A stretch of 64,000 nt of DNA, taken from positions 88,014 through 152,013 of the forward strand of contig NZ_JAGYVZ010000016.1 in NCBI RefSeq assembly GCF_018380615.1, given 5' to 3'. Within the stretch, counting starts at the first letter, position 1. The number at the start of each line of letters is the position of its first letter. Source of the DNA: Flavobacterium psychroterrae. GTDB taxonomy: Bacteria; Bacteroidota; Bacteroidia; Flavobacteriales; Flavobacteriaceae. The notes beneath the pieces are model-generated. The model saw nothing but the letters and a program-made list of their open reading frames with translations, was not told the DNA's origin and did no database searches. Below are positions 52,008 through 59,869 of this stretch, in pieces. The position numbers were made by a program, and so were the translations under genes.

Positions 52008-52355
52008 TTATTTTTTATTTATTATCATTTTTGATGAAATAGCGATAAGTTGTTCTACTTCAATTAAAAGCTTATTTCTTTTATCTTCATCACCTTCTTT
52101 AATATAATCTAGAATTTTTAATGAGTTTCTGGATTCTTTTAATTCTTTTACAACTAAGGACACTTTAAATATAAAATCTTTATCAGTAATTGTTCCTTGT
52201 GCTTCTCCAAAATTTAAAGATGAGCTTCCCGATGATCTAATTAGTTGATTTTTATAATACTCATTTTCAAATAATCGTTCTAATTTTCGTGTAAAGAAAA
52301 TACATTCTCCGGCAAAGCGAACCAATCGATCTTCAAAATTGAATATTTTCTCCAT
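52008..52355 (-). CDS. Four-helix-bundle protein (S23/Avd-like)
   Basis: A 115-residue all-helical protein matching the S23/TIGR02436 family: FEDRLVRFAGECIFFTRKL, YYKNQLIRSSGSSSLNFGEAQ, KVSLVVKELKESRNSLKILDYI and EVEQLIAISSKMI. Members include proteins encoded in intervening sequences of 23S rRNA and the accessory protein Avd of diversity-generating retroelements. No reverse transcriptase or variable repeat is here, so this is an orphan of unknown function. It is flanked by similar palindromic sequences, unlike neighbouring genes. Confidence 0.87.
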   Translation of the reverse strand: MEKIFNFEDRLVRFAGECIFFTRKLERLFENEYYKNQLIRSSGSSSLNFGEAQGTITDKDFIFKVSLVVKELKESRNSLKILDYIKEGDEDKRNKLLIEVEQLIAISSKMIINKK

Positions 52356-52423
52356 TTAAATTATTTGATTTATACTTTTAAAATTTGATATTGATTTTTG
52401 CAATTGAAATTGATATTGAAAAA

Positions 52424-53101
52424 TCAACGGCCTCCAAAAATGCTGCTACCAATCCGAATCATTGTGCTTCCGCACTCTATGGCAAGTTGGTAATCGCCGG
52501 ACATTCCCATTGATATTGTTGAAAAATCATCCATTGTAGAGGCGCACTGCTGTGCGTCTTTACGTTGTTGTATAGAATCAAAAATGGATTTTAAATGTGT
52601 AAATTCTTTTTTAATCTGGTTTTGATTTTCTGTGAAAGTTGCCATTCCCATTAAACCTAAGATACGAATGTTTTTCATTTTTTTGAACTCTGATGACAAT
52701 AATAATTCATCTAATTCATTTTCATCTAAACCAAATTTAGTTTCTTCCTCAGCAATATGTATTTGAAGCAAACAATCGATGATTCTGTTGCTTTTTAAAG
52801 CTTGTTTGTTGATTTCCTGTAATAATTTTAAACTGTCAACACCATGAATCAAACTCACAAAAGGCGCCATAAATTTGACTTTGTTCGTCTGTACATGACC
52901 AATCATATGCCATTGAATGTCTTTTGGCATTTCTTCGTACTTATCAGCCATTTCCTGGATTTTGTTTTCTCCAAAAATTCGTTGACCGGCTTCATAAGCT
53001 TCCATTAAATCCGGAACTGGTTTCGTTTTAGAAACTGCAACTAGAGTTACATGTTCTGGCAGATTTGCTTTAATTGTATTTAAATTCGATACTATTGACA
53101 T
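52424..53101 (-). CDS. YggS/PLPBP family pyridoxal phosphate-binding protein
   Basis: A 225-residue alanine-racemase-like TIM-barrel protein that maintains PLP homeostasis. The PLP lysine is in LVAVSKTKPVPD; GQRIFGENKIQEM, WHMIGHVQTNKVK, LLQIHIAEEETKFGL, GLMGMATF, and STISMGMSGDYQLAIECGSTMIRIGSSIFG (quoted in parts) are family landmarks. Residues 178-192 (QQRKDAQQCASTMDD) are atypical and are encoded by a palindrome (52536-52563) inserted without breaking the frame. It overlaps the next gene upstream by 10 bp. Confidence 0.95.
   Translation of the reverse strand: MSIVSNLNTIKANLPEHVTLVAVSKTKPVPDLMEAYEAGQRIFGENKIQEMADKYEEMPKDIQWHMIGHVQTNKVKFMAPFVSLIHGVDSLKLLQEINKQALKSNRIIDCLLQIHIAEEETKFGLDENELDELLLSSEFKKMKNIRILGLMGMATFTENQNQIKKEFTHLKSIFDSIQQRKDAQQCASTMDDFSTISMGMSGDYQLAIECGSTMIRIGSSIFGGR
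52536..52563. repeat. 28-bp palindrome inside the yggS coding region
   Basis: The segment reads GTAGAGGCGCACTGC then TGTGCGTCTTTAC, a near-perfect palindrome around the centre GCACTGCTGTGC. It is far more GC-rich than the gene around it and encodes part of the atypical residues 180-189. It looks like a REP-type element that landed in frame within a loop before the last beta strand. Confidence 0.75.
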
Positions 53102-53622
53102 TTCTCTATTTTCTCTTGGATTCTCATTAAATATAACTTTTCATCAATTATAATTTTTTCTCCTTTGTACTTTTTAAATTCATTAAATATTTCGAGTATT
53201 TGTTTATCTGAAAATGTTTGAAATGAATTTATAATATAACTATTATCTTTTGATTTTAACTTTATGTAAAAAGTTACACCGCACAAACCTGATCGAGACG
53301 GATTACCCTTAGCTTCAATTTTAATCTCTTTTAAAGGAATTACTTTTTCCCATTCTTTATTAAAAATTTCTCCTTCTAATTTAATATTACTTTCATTAAA
53401 AGTTACTTTATTAATAATACTTTTGAATGTATTTATGGTTAGTATAACGAATAATATTATAAGAGCTAATTCGAGAAAATATGCGTAATATTTCAAGTTT
53501 TCGTCTTTAAAAAAATAAGAAAGTATAAATGAATAAAATATGCTTACAAATAAAAAAGCAAAAGGTTCTTCGCTAAAAATTCGAGCTTTTAAATTTTTAT
53601 ATTTTCCTTCAAATGTAATCAT
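53092..53622 (-). CDS. Hypothetical membrane protein with PH-like C-terminal region
   Basis: A 176-residue protein with two membrane helices near the N-terminus (AFLFVSIFYSFILSYFF and YFLELALIILFVILTI) and a beta-rich cytoplasmic part (KSIINKVTFNESNIKLEGEIF, GVTFYIKLKSKDNSYII) that resembles bacterial PH-like domains. I do not recognise a family. It is notably AT-rich and its 3' end overlaps the yggS start by 10 bp, which suggests translational coupling. Its function is unknown. Confidence 0.7.
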   Translation of the reverse strand: MITFEGKYKNLKARIFSEEPFAFLFVSIFYSFILSYFFKDENLKYYAYFLELALIILFVILTINTFKSIINKVTFNESNIKLEGEIFNKEWEKVIPLKEIKIEAKGNPSRSGLCGVTFYIKLKSKDNSYIINSFQTFSDKQILEIFNEFKKYKGEKIIIDEKLYLMRIQEKIEKCQ

Positions 53623-53662
53623 ATCTTAGACGAAAAGTAATCTGGCTTTATAAATGAAAATA

Positions 53663-54550
53663 CTAAATAAATTGCTTAGAGATTTTCTCTGCTTTTTTAC
53701 TTTCACTATAATCATAGAATCCTTCACCAGATTTTACTCCTAATTTTCCGGCTCTAACCATATTTACTAATAATGGGCAAGGAGCATATTTTGGGTTTTT
53801 GAAACCTTCGTACATTACATTTAAAATGGCAAGGCAAACATCAAGGCCTATAAAATCAGCTAATTGAAGAGGTCCCATTGGATGCCCCATTCCTAATTTC
53901 ATAACGGTATCAATTTCGTAAACACCGGCTACTTTATTGTATAACGTTTCTATTGCTTCATTTAGCATAGGCATCAAGATTCTGTTTGCAACAAAACCCG
54001 GATAATCGTTTACTTCAACAGGAGTTTTACCTAATTTTTCAGATAAATCCATGATTATTTTGGTCACTTCATCGCTGGTATTGTAACCGCGAATGATTTC
54101 GACCAATTTCATGATTGGTACCGGATTCATAAAATGCATTCCTATAACACGTTCAGGATGCGATACAACTGCTCCAATTTGTGTAATTGAGATGGATGAA
54201 GTGTTTGTTGCTAAAATTGTATTATGAGAACAAGCTTCATTTAATTGTTTAAAGATATTTAGTTTTAACTCTACATTTTCTGTAGCAGCTTCAACAACTA
54301 AATCAACACCAACAACACCATCTTTAATATCAGTATACGTAATAATATTAGTAATAGTTTTTGCAACGTCTTCTTGAGTAATTGTTCCTTTAGACAACAT
54401 TCGATCTAAGTTTGCGGCAATAGTTGCCATTCCTTTGTCTAATGATTTCTCAGAAACATCAATCAGTTTTACAGTAAAACCACTTTGTGCAAATGTATGG
54501 GCAATACCGTTACCCATTGTTCCTGCACCAATTACAGCCATAGTTTTCAT
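53663..54550 (-). CDS. 3-hydroxybutyryl-CoA / 3-hydroxyacyl-CoA dehydrogenase
   Basis: A 295-residue NAD(P)-dependent dehydrogenase. The Rossmann motif is VIGAGTMGNGIAHTFAQSG, followed by LIDVSEKSLDKG. The catalytic His-Glu pair lies in GMHFMNPVPIMKLVEII, and the C-terminal helical domain in VNDYPGFVANRILMPMLNEA and MKLGMGHPMGPLQLADFIGLD. It oxidises (S)-3-hydroxyacyl-CoA in fatty-acid or butanoyl metabolism. It is a single-domain enzyme, not fused to a hydratase. No other beta-oxidation gene is nearby. Confidence 0.93.
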   Translation of the reverse strand: MKTMAVIGAGTMGNGIAHTFAQSGFTVKLIDVSEKSLDKGMATIAANLDRMLSKGTITQEDVAKTITNIITYTDIKDGVVGVDLVVEAATENVELKLNIFKQLNEACSHNTILATNTSSISITQIGAVVSHPERVIGMHFMNPVPIMKLVEIIRGYNTSDEVTKIIMDLSEKLGKTPVEVNDYPGFVANRILMPMLNEAIETLYNKVAGVYEIDTVMKLGMGHPMGPLQLADFIGLDVCLAILNVMYEGFKNPKYAPCPLLVNMVRAGKLGVKSGEGFYDYSESKKAEKISKQFI

Positions 54551-54576
54551 TTTATCTTAGATATTATATTTATGAT

Positions 54577-54616
54577 TTAGCCACGAATTCACCATTTTTC
54601 GTGAATTCGTGGCTAA
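54577..54616. repeat. Perfect CACGAATTC palindrome
   Basis: A perfect inverted repeat of at least 16 bp (54577-54592 with 54601-54616), built from AGCCACGAATTCAC, has an 8-base loop. It lies between the dehydrogenase and oxidoreductase genes, both minus strand, and may terminate the upstream transcript. Confidence 0.9.
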
Positions 54617-54637
54617 CTTTATTTTTTAAATTTTCAA

Positions 54638-55603
54638 TTATTTATCGAAACAGTCAATGATTTGATAGGCTACTCGCAAAGCATCTGTAGCTTGTTCTAG
54701 GGTTACAACAGGAGTTGTATCTGTTTTGATTGCATTTGCAAACGATTCTAATTCATCCAGAATTGCATTATTTTGCTCAACATCAGGATTCGTAAAGTAG
54801 ATTTGTTTTTTTACACCTTCGGCATTTTGCAGGATCATATCAAAATCTCCAGGAATTTCAGGAGCATCTTTCATACGGACTACTTCGCATTTTTTCTCTA
54901 GAAAGTCAACTGAAATGTAGGCATCTTTTTGAAAAAAACGTGTTTTACGCATGTTTTTCATCGAAATTCTACTGGCAGTTAAGTTCGCCACACATCCATT
55001 TTCAAATTCAATTCTGGCATTTGCAATATCCGGAGTATCACTGATTACAGAAACGCCACTTGCATGGATATCTTTTACTTTTGAATGTACAACACTTAAA
55101 ATAGCATCAATATCGTGAATCATTAAATCCAAAACTACGGGAACATCTGTACCACGCGGATTAAACTCTGCCAAACGATGCGTTTCTATAAACATTGGAT
55201 TTTCAATCATGTTCTTTGTTGCAATAAACGCAGGATTAAAACGCTCAACATGACCAACCTGACCTTTTACGTTGTATTCTTTGGCTAAAGCAATAATTTC
55301 TTCAGCTTCGTCAACAGTATTTGCAATTGGTTTTTCTATAAAGATATGTTTACCTGATTTTATAGCTACCTTAGCACATTTATAGTGAGAAAGTGTTGGA
55401 GTTACAATATCAATGACATCCACAGCGTGGATTAATTTTGCGATAGTACTGAAGTTTTTATAGCCAAATTCTTTTGAAATTCTTTCGGCATTTTCTTGAT
55501 TTTCGTCGTAAAATCCAACTAATTCGTATTGGTCAGATTGTTGTAATAAGCGTAAATGTATTTTACCAAGATGACCTGCACCTAAAACTCCTACTTTTAA
55601 CAT
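54638..55603 (-). CDS. Gfo/Idh/MocA family oxidoreductase
   Basis: A 321-residue NAD(P)-dependent sugar or sugar-derivative oxidoreductase. It has the Rossmann start LKVGVLGAGHLGKIHLRLLQ, the nucleotide-binding VDVIDIVTPTLSHY and the family lysine motif IFIEKPIANTVDEAEEII. The C-terminal domain includes VGHVERFNPAFIA and LDLMIHDIDAIL. The substrate cannot be told from sequence. A -7-like TATTTTTG on the minus strand (55620-55627) lies just upstream of the start. There are no sugar-metabolism neighbours. Confidence 0.9.
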   Translation of the reverse strand: MLKVGVLGAGHLGKIHLRLLQQSDQYELVGFYDENQENAERISKEFGYKNFSTIAKLIHAVDVIDIVTPTLSHYKCAKVAIKSGKHIFIEKPIANTVDEAEEIIALAKEYNVKGQVGHVERFNPAFIATKNMIENPMFIETHRLAEFNPRGTDVPVVLDLMIHDIDAILSVVHSKVKDIHASGVSVISDTPDIANARIEFENGCVANLTASRISMKNMRKTRFFQKDAYISVDFLEKKCEVVRMKDAPEIPGDFDMILQNAEGVKKQIYFTNPDVEQNNAILDELESFANAIKTDTTPVVTLEQATDALRVAYQIIDCFDK

Positions 55604-55696
55604 GAGAATGTATTTTAAACAAAAATATAATTTATTTGTTGAAAGTAAAAGTGATTGCAGTAAAGATTTAGCGATTTAATAATTAAAAATCAATAT

Positions 55697-55725
55697 TTGA
55701 TTTCCTGTTTTGTTTCTTATTTTTG
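55697..55725 (+). promoter_or_regulatory. pcm promoter
   Basis: TTG at 55697-55699 and TATTTTTG at 55718-55725 are 18 nt apart, a good match to the Bacteroidota consensus. The first TTG that could start the pcm frame (55723) lies within the -7 element, so translation must begin farther on. Confidence 0.65.
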
Positions 55726-55746
55726 CAAAAATTAAACCTACCTATT

Positions 55747-56388
55747 TTGAAAGACACTGCCAAACATCAAGGACTTCGTAATCAATTAGTAAATACTTTA
55801 GAACAAAAAGGAATTACTGACAGAGCGGTTTTGGATGCGATAAAAAAAATCCCAAGACACCTTTTTTTAAATTCTAGTTTTGAAGATTATGCTTATCAGG
55901 ATAAGGCATTTCCTATAGGAGCGGGGCAAACTATATCTCAGCCTTACACTGTTGCTTTTCAATCCCAATTATTAGAAGTTAAGAAAGAACATAAAATTTT
56001 AGAGATTGGTACCGGTTCAGGGTATCAAACTGCCGTTTTATGCATGTTAGGCGCTAAAGTTTTTAGTATTGAAAGACAAAATGAATTGTTTAAAACAACT
56101 TCAAATTTATTTCCAAAATTAAATATTCGTCCTAAACATTTATCTTTTGGAGATGGCTATAAAGGGTTACCAAGTTACGCACCCTTTGATAGTATTATTG
56201 TTACTGCCGGAGCTCCGTTTATTCCTCAGCCTTTAATGGCACAGCTTAAAATAGGAGGAAGGCTTGTTATCCCTTTAGGAGAAGATGTTCAGATTATGAC
56301 ATTATTGATTCGTAAAAACGAAACGCAATTTGAAAAACATGAATTTGGAGAATTTCGATTTGTTCCTTTATTAGAAGATAAAAATTAA
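55747..56388 (+). CDS. pcm: Protein-L-isoaspartate O-methyltransferase
   Basis: A 213-residue SAM-dependent methyltransferase that repairs isoaspartyl residues in aged proteins. I chose TTG 55747 (read as M, then KDTAKHQGLRNQLVNTLEQ), because the frame's earlier TTG at 55723 lies inside the -7 promoter element. Motifs: IPRHLFLNSSFEDYAYQDKAFPIG, GAGQTISQPYTVAFQSQLL (quoted as GQTISQPYTVAFQ), the SAM loop LEIGTGSGYQTAVL, and IIVTAGAPFIPQPL. It is divergent from the oxidoreductase gene. The start choice is inferred from promoter position. Confidence 0.9.
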   Translation: MKDTAKHQGLRNQLVNTLEQKGITDRAVLDAIKKIPRHLFLNSSFEDYAYQDKAFPIGAGQTISQPYTVAFQSQLLEVKKEHKILEIGTGSGYQTAVLCMLGAKVFSIERQNELFKTTSNLFPKLNIRPKHLSFGDGYKGLPSYAPFDSIIVTAGAPFIPQPLMAQLKIGGRLVIPLGEDVQIMTLLIRKNETQFEKHEFGEFRFVPLLEDKN

Positions 56389-56405
56389 AAATAACCTTAA
56401 ATTTT

Positions 56406-56504
56406 AAACACGAATTTCGCAAATTACGAATTGTCTTTGAAACTAATTTCACAAACGTAATTAGTAGAGTATTTAATTTGTGCAAATTAGTGAAATTCGT
56501 GTTT
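56406..56504. repeat. Palindromic CACGAATTTC repeat between pcm and the Fic gene
   Basis: Outer arms AAACACGAATTTC (56406-56418) and its exact complement at 56492-56504 enclose partly complementary sequence (GCAAATTA with TAATTTG). The element occupies the whole convergent spacer and shares its arm sequence with the palindrome at 2235-2274. Confidence 0.8.
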
Positions 56505-56508
56505 TGTT

Positions 56509-57558
56509 TTACTGAGCAATAATACCAATGTATCGCTCTAGATTTTCTTTCTCAATTTTAGCAACAAAAAGCAAAAAGTCTTCCTTATTGTTTTTTGTCT
56601 GAGCAGTTTCTAAAGTTTGATAATATTGCATTTTCGTATCATTATCTCCTTTGATATTAGCAATTATATATCCTTTTTGCAATAAAATTAGGTTCATTAC
56701 AAGACGCGAAGCTCTTCCGTTACCATCAATAAAAGGATGAATTGTGACTAATTTTTCATGCATTTCAGCAGCAAGAATAATGGGATGTAACTTGTTTTTA
56801 TTAATTTCATACCAAATAAAATAATCCTCCATTTGTTTAGCAACTAAAAAAGGCTGTGGTGGCATATGTGTGCTGCCTTTTATCATAACCTGTACTTTTC
56901 TATAACGACCGGCATCTTCAGGAATTATCCCACGAAGAATTAGATTGTGAATTGATAAAAGATCACGTTCGTTTAACGAAACGTTTCTCTGCATCAGGTC
57001 TTTAATATAACCAATAGCTTCATGATGATTAATCGCTTCTAAATGTTCGCGCATACTTTTACCTGAAATCGTCAAACCTTCGTTAATAACCATATCGGTT
57101 TCCCGAAGTGTCATTGTATTTCCTTCAATTCGATTACTTTCAAAAGTATATTCTAATTCTAATGCCTGAGTAATTCTATAGCTGTCATATTGACGATAAC
57201 TGTCTAATTTCGATTTTAAAACATCAATTTCTTTTAAAAGATTTTCTAGAGTGCTTGAGATCTTTAATTTTGAAACAGTTTTATTGTATTTAATTTCTTG
57301 TTCAGCTACTAATAAAGCTTTTAAGGCAAATTCATCATCGCCAATTTCATAAAGAATTTTTTCCTTTAACCATGCAATCATCAAAGTTTCAAAATCAATC
57401 TCTAATAGTTGAGAAAATTTTGTAATTTGTTCTCTTGTAGGTTTTCTTGCTCCTGATTCAAATTTACTGATTAGTGCCTGATCGATACCAAGAATTTGTG
57501 CCACTTCACGAGTTTTTAAACCTTTCTGCTCTCTCGCGTTTTTAAGAAGTGTTTTCAT
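56509..57558 (-). CDS. HTH-Fic family protein (AMPylator-type)
   Basis: A 349-residue protein with an N-terminal XRE-like helix-turn-helix (residues 1-62; KTREVAQILGIDQALISKFESG) and a C-terminal Fic domain. The Fic core HPFIDGNGRASR at 274-285 is complete, so ATP-dependent AMPylation (or other transfer) is possible. An inhibitory-helix motif, SNRIEG at 141-146, lies ahead of the core, as in class II Fic proteins, and may block ATP until relieved. The helix-turn-helix suggests it also binds DNA and regulates itself. No separate antitoxin gene is adjacent. Confidence 0.92.
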   Translation of the reverse strand: MKTLLKNAREQKGLKTREVAQILGIDQALISKFESGARKPTREQITKFSQLLEIDFETLMIAWLKEKILYEIGDDEFALKALLVAEQEIKYNKTVSKLKISSTLENLLKEIDVLKSKLDSYRQYDSYRITQALELEYTFESNRIEGNTMTLRETDMVINEGLTISGKSMREHLEAINHHEAIGYIKDLMQRNVSLNERDLLSIHNLILRGIIPEDAGRYRKVQVMIKGSTHMPPQPFLVAKQMEDYFIWYEINKNKLHPIILAAEMHEKLVTIHPFIDGNGRASRLVMNLILLQKGYIIANIKGDNDTKMQYYQTLETAQTKNNKEDFLLFVAKIEKENLERYIGIIAQ

Positions 57559-57604
57559 TTTTTTAAATTATGATTTAAATTGTCTTGACAGGTTTAGTCA
57601 TTTT

Positions 57605-57643
57605 TTTTTAGATAAAAAAAAGCAATAAACTAAAATTGCTTTT
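57605..57643 (-). terminator. Terminator of the lipoprotein gene (minus strand)
   Basis: AAAAGCAAT (57618-57626) and ATTGCTTTT (57635-57643) form a 9-bp stem. On the minus strand the hairpin is followed by a T-rich run, closing the gene at 57651-58292 before the Fic gene begins. Confidence 0.7.
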
Positions 57644-57650
57644 AAATATC

Positions 57651-58292
57651 TTATTTTTTTGGAAGCGAACCGTCTTTTCTCATTTCGCCAACTACAGTTT
57701 GCATGATTGCATCTACGGTTGAACCTAAATCAGTAACGTAATCTGATTTTGTTGTTCCTGTCCAGATTAATTTATTTTCTTTTAATGAAAAAACATTCGT
57801 TTCTACCATGTATGATGTAGTTTCCTGATAATATCCAGGGTCATAAAAGTTGGGAGAATACATTCCGTACCAATTCCCAAAGCCATAACCATACATACCG
57901 GTGTATAAACCATCAAATCCGCCGTAATACATACCGGTGTAAGTTCCTGGAACATATTCAGTTTCTTTTTCGGTACTTACTAAGCGTAATGTGATAACTC
58001 CGTCAAAATTCTCATCCTGCAAAATTTTTAATTTTTGCTCCTGAGTTAAGCTTTTTGTTGTTTCGTTTAAATACTGGTATGAAGTTTTGAAAATTTCATT
58101 ACTTGCGGCAATTCTATTTTCAGTTATTCTTCGTGAAGCTTCATCTTTTACCAATGCAACTACTAAAACTTTTTTGAAATTTTCCTGAGCAACGGTTATT
58201 TTTGGATCTCTCCAACTATTAACAATAGAGGTATTAGTACCGCAGCTAAAAATTGCAAAAGCAATCATTAATAAAATTAAGTATTTTTTCAT
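57651..58292 (-). CDS. Lipoprotein with a glycine/tyrosine-rich segment
   Basis: A 213-residue lipoprotein with signal peptide and lipobox (LLMIAFAIFSCG, Cys 17). The domain starts SIVNSWRDPKI, which resembles the DUF4136-like lipoproteins of Bacteroidota (a conserved VxxxW start and later TKSDYVTDLGSTVDAIM). A central glycine/tyrosine-rich part (TGMYYGGFDGLYTGMYGYG) is unusual. It is probably anchored in the outer or inner membrane. No function is assigned. It is monocistronic, with a terminator before the Fic gene. Confidence 0.75.
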   Translation of the reverse strand: MKKYLILLMIAFAIFSCGTNTSIVNSWRDPKITVAQENFKKVLVVALVKDEASRRITENRIAASNEIFKTSYQYLNETTKSLTQEQKLKILQDENFDGVITLRLVSTEKETEYVPGTYTGMYYGGFDGLYTGMYGYGFGNWYGMYSPNFYDPGYYQETTSYMVETNVFSLKENKLIWTGTTKSDYVTDLGSTVDAIMQTVVGEMRKDGSLPKK

Positions 58293-58367
58293 ATTATAAT
58301 TTTTATAATTATTGTAGTAAAAATACGTATAAAAATGTAAGAAAAATGCCTTTGATACTAAAATATA

Positions 58368-58823
58368 TTAGTTATGAGCTTTTTTTATTCGGTCTAAATC
58401 GCGTTTTGTATCTTGTTCTTTTAGAGATTCACGTTTGTCGTAAGTTTTCTTTCCTTTACAAAGACCTATTTGTAATTTTGCAAGTCCTTTCTCGTTGGTA
58501 AACAATTTCAGCGGAACTATTGTAAGACCTTTTGCCTGAACACTTTTATGAAGGCTTTTTAATTCTTTCTTATTTAAAAGTAATTTTCTTTCGCTTCTTG
58601 ATTTGTGATTGAACTGATTTCCAAATGAATACTCTTCTATATAAGTATTTATAGCGAATAATTCCAGATTGCTAAACTCACAAAAACTTTCTGTGATATT
58701 TGCTTTCCCTAATCGTATAGATTTAATTTCAGTTCCGGATAAAACAATTCCAGCAGTATAAGTATCGATTATCTCATAATCAAATCGAGCTCTTTTATTA
58801 AGTATATTGACTGTTTTTAACAT
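58368..58823 (-). CDS. smpB: SsrA-binding protein SmpB
   Basis: A 151-residue SmpB, partner of tmRNA in rescue of stalled ribosomes. Core sequence: NKRARFDYEIIDTYTAGIVLSGTEIKSIR (quoted as FDYEIIDTYTAGIVLSGTEI), NITESFCEFSNLELFAIN, RKLLLNKKELKSL, and the basic C-terminal tail GKKTYDKRESLKEQDTKRDL that folds into the decoding centre. tmRNA itself was not seen in this window. Together with PrfH at 46486 it gives the cell two separate ribosome rescue routes. Confidence 0.97.
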   Translation of the reverse strand: MLKTVNILNKRARFDYEIIDTYTAGIVLSGTEIKSIRLGKANITESFCEFSNLELFAINTYIEEYSFGNQFNHKSRSERKLLLNKKELKSLHKSVQAKGLTIVPLKLFTNEKGLAKLQIGLCKGKKTYDKRESLKEQDTKRDLDRIKKAHN

Positions 58824-58964
58824 AAGTGCAAATGTAAGTAAAATAAAAACTTTGGCGCAATCAAAGATAATTAAACATTCTTTTCAATTCATGATTTTAA
58901 TCAATTTTGAAGAGCAAGCATCAGGTAAATTTGTAAAATAATGATTATTTACATTTCAATTTAG

Positions 58965-59012
58965 TAGTTTTGTAAAAAGACAAAGACCGTACTTTTTTTG
59001 TACGGTCTTTTT
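58965..59012 (+). promoter_or_regulatory. Promoter element and 5' hairpin upstream of the VF530 gene
   Basis: TAGTTTTG (58965-58972) fits the -7 consensus. Directly after it, AAAGACCGTAC (58982-58992) pairs with GTACGGTCTTT (59000-59010), forming an 11-bp hairpin with a T-run. If transcription starts near 58980, the hairpin would be the 5' end of the mRNA, giving stability or an attenuator; alternatively it is a terminator. Confidence 0.5.
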
Positions 59013-59035
59013 AATATTATGAAAGAAATATAAAA

Positions 59036-59269
59036 ATGCAAAATCTATCAAAAGGTCCTTTACACGGAATTACACTTCAAAAAATTGTAGAAATATTAGT
59101 AGATCATTACGGCTTTGATACTTTAGCAGAATTAATCCCGATAAAATGTTTTACTTCAAATCCTAGTGTGAAATCAAGCTTGACTTTTTTAAGAAAAACC
59201 GATTGGGCTCGAAAAAAAGTAGAAGATTTATACGTTAATTCACTACCTAAATTTAGTAACGAATTATAA
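59036..59269 (+). CDS. VF530 family small DNA-binding-like protein
   Basis: A 77-residue protein resembling the VF530 (COG4628/DUF2132) family: QNLSKGPLHGITLQKIVEILVDHYGFDTLAELIPIKCFTSNPSVKSSLTFLRKTDWARKKVE, quoted only in parts (GPLHGITLQKIVEILV; SSLTFLRKTDWARKKVE). Its structure is related to helical DNA-binding folds, but its role is unknown. It starts 24 bp after a hairpin element and its 3' end overlaps the convergent outer-membrane gene by 6 bp. Confidence 0.88.
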   Translation: MQNLSKGPLHGITLQKIVEILVDHYGFDTLAELIPIKCFTSNPSVKSSLTFLRKTDWARKKVEDLYVNSLPKFSNEL

Positions 59270-59818
59270 TTTATAAGAAAGCATAACCCCACCACGGTAA
59301 GGAAGCCATTCGCCACTTTTATTCCAGTTTGGTGCTTTTTCATATCTCCCAGGAGTTCCGTCGTTGTAATATCCTTTGTAAAAACCCTGGTGCCAACCTG
59401 CGCCTGCAAAAACATCAAGTAAAAATTTTTCACTTATTTTAATGTTGTATCCCACAGTTACACCTAAACGGTAACCAAATCCGTGCTCATATTTATTGCT
59501 ATCCCAGTAATTCCATTTTTGCAATTCGTAGATATCCGGACCTGCGTGACCACCTACATAAAATCCATCGTATTTTTCTTTAAAATGGTAACGTACTTCA
59601 GGAGTTAAAGTATAAAATTTCATTGGATTATGACCGTTGAAAGATTCCCAGAACGAAGCCATTACATCAACACTAAAAGTCATTTTTTTTCCAATGCTTG
59701 TCTCAATCCCAACATTAGGTATTGCAAGTAAAGCTGTTGCAGCATTAAATTTAATAAAAGTTTGACTTTGAGATTGAATCGAAAAGAAAAGAACGATTAC
59801 AATTAGGATTTTTTTCAT
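59264..59818 (-). CDS. DUF3575-like outer-membrane protein
   Basis: A 184-residue protein with a signal peptide (MKKILIVIVLFFSIQSQSQ) and beta-strand-rich outer-membrane barrel character: FIKFNAATALLAIPNVGIETSIGKKMTFSVD, TPEVRYHFKEKYDGFYVGGHAG and GFGYRLGVTVGYNIKISEKFLLD. DUF3575-type proteins are Bacteroidota surface proteins of unknown function. The protein ends in a barrel-like strand GGVMLSYKL. A -7 element lies upstream at 59870-59877. Confidence 0.8.
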   Translation of the reverse strand: MKKILIVIVLFFSIQSQSQTFIKFNAATALLAIPNVGIETSIGKKMTFSVDVMASFWESFNGHNPMKFYTLTPEVRYHFKEKYDGFYVGGHAGPDIYELQKWNYWDSNKYEHGFGYRLGVTVGYNIKISEKFLLDVFAGAGWHQGFYKGYYNDGTPGRYEKAPNWNKSGEWLPYRGGVMLSYKL

Positions 59819-59869
59819 AAAATAGTTTTTGGTGGTATTACAAATAAGTATTATCGCTTATTTCGCGTG

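Noticed and set aside
52008..52355. Part of a diversity-generating retroelement, because of the Avd-like protein
   Set aside because: No reverse transcriptase, template repeat or variable repeat is seen nearby.
59107..59433. 108-codon minus-strand frame across VF530 and the DUF3575-like gene
   Set aside because: It overlaps two better-supported genes in other frames and has no recognisable domain.
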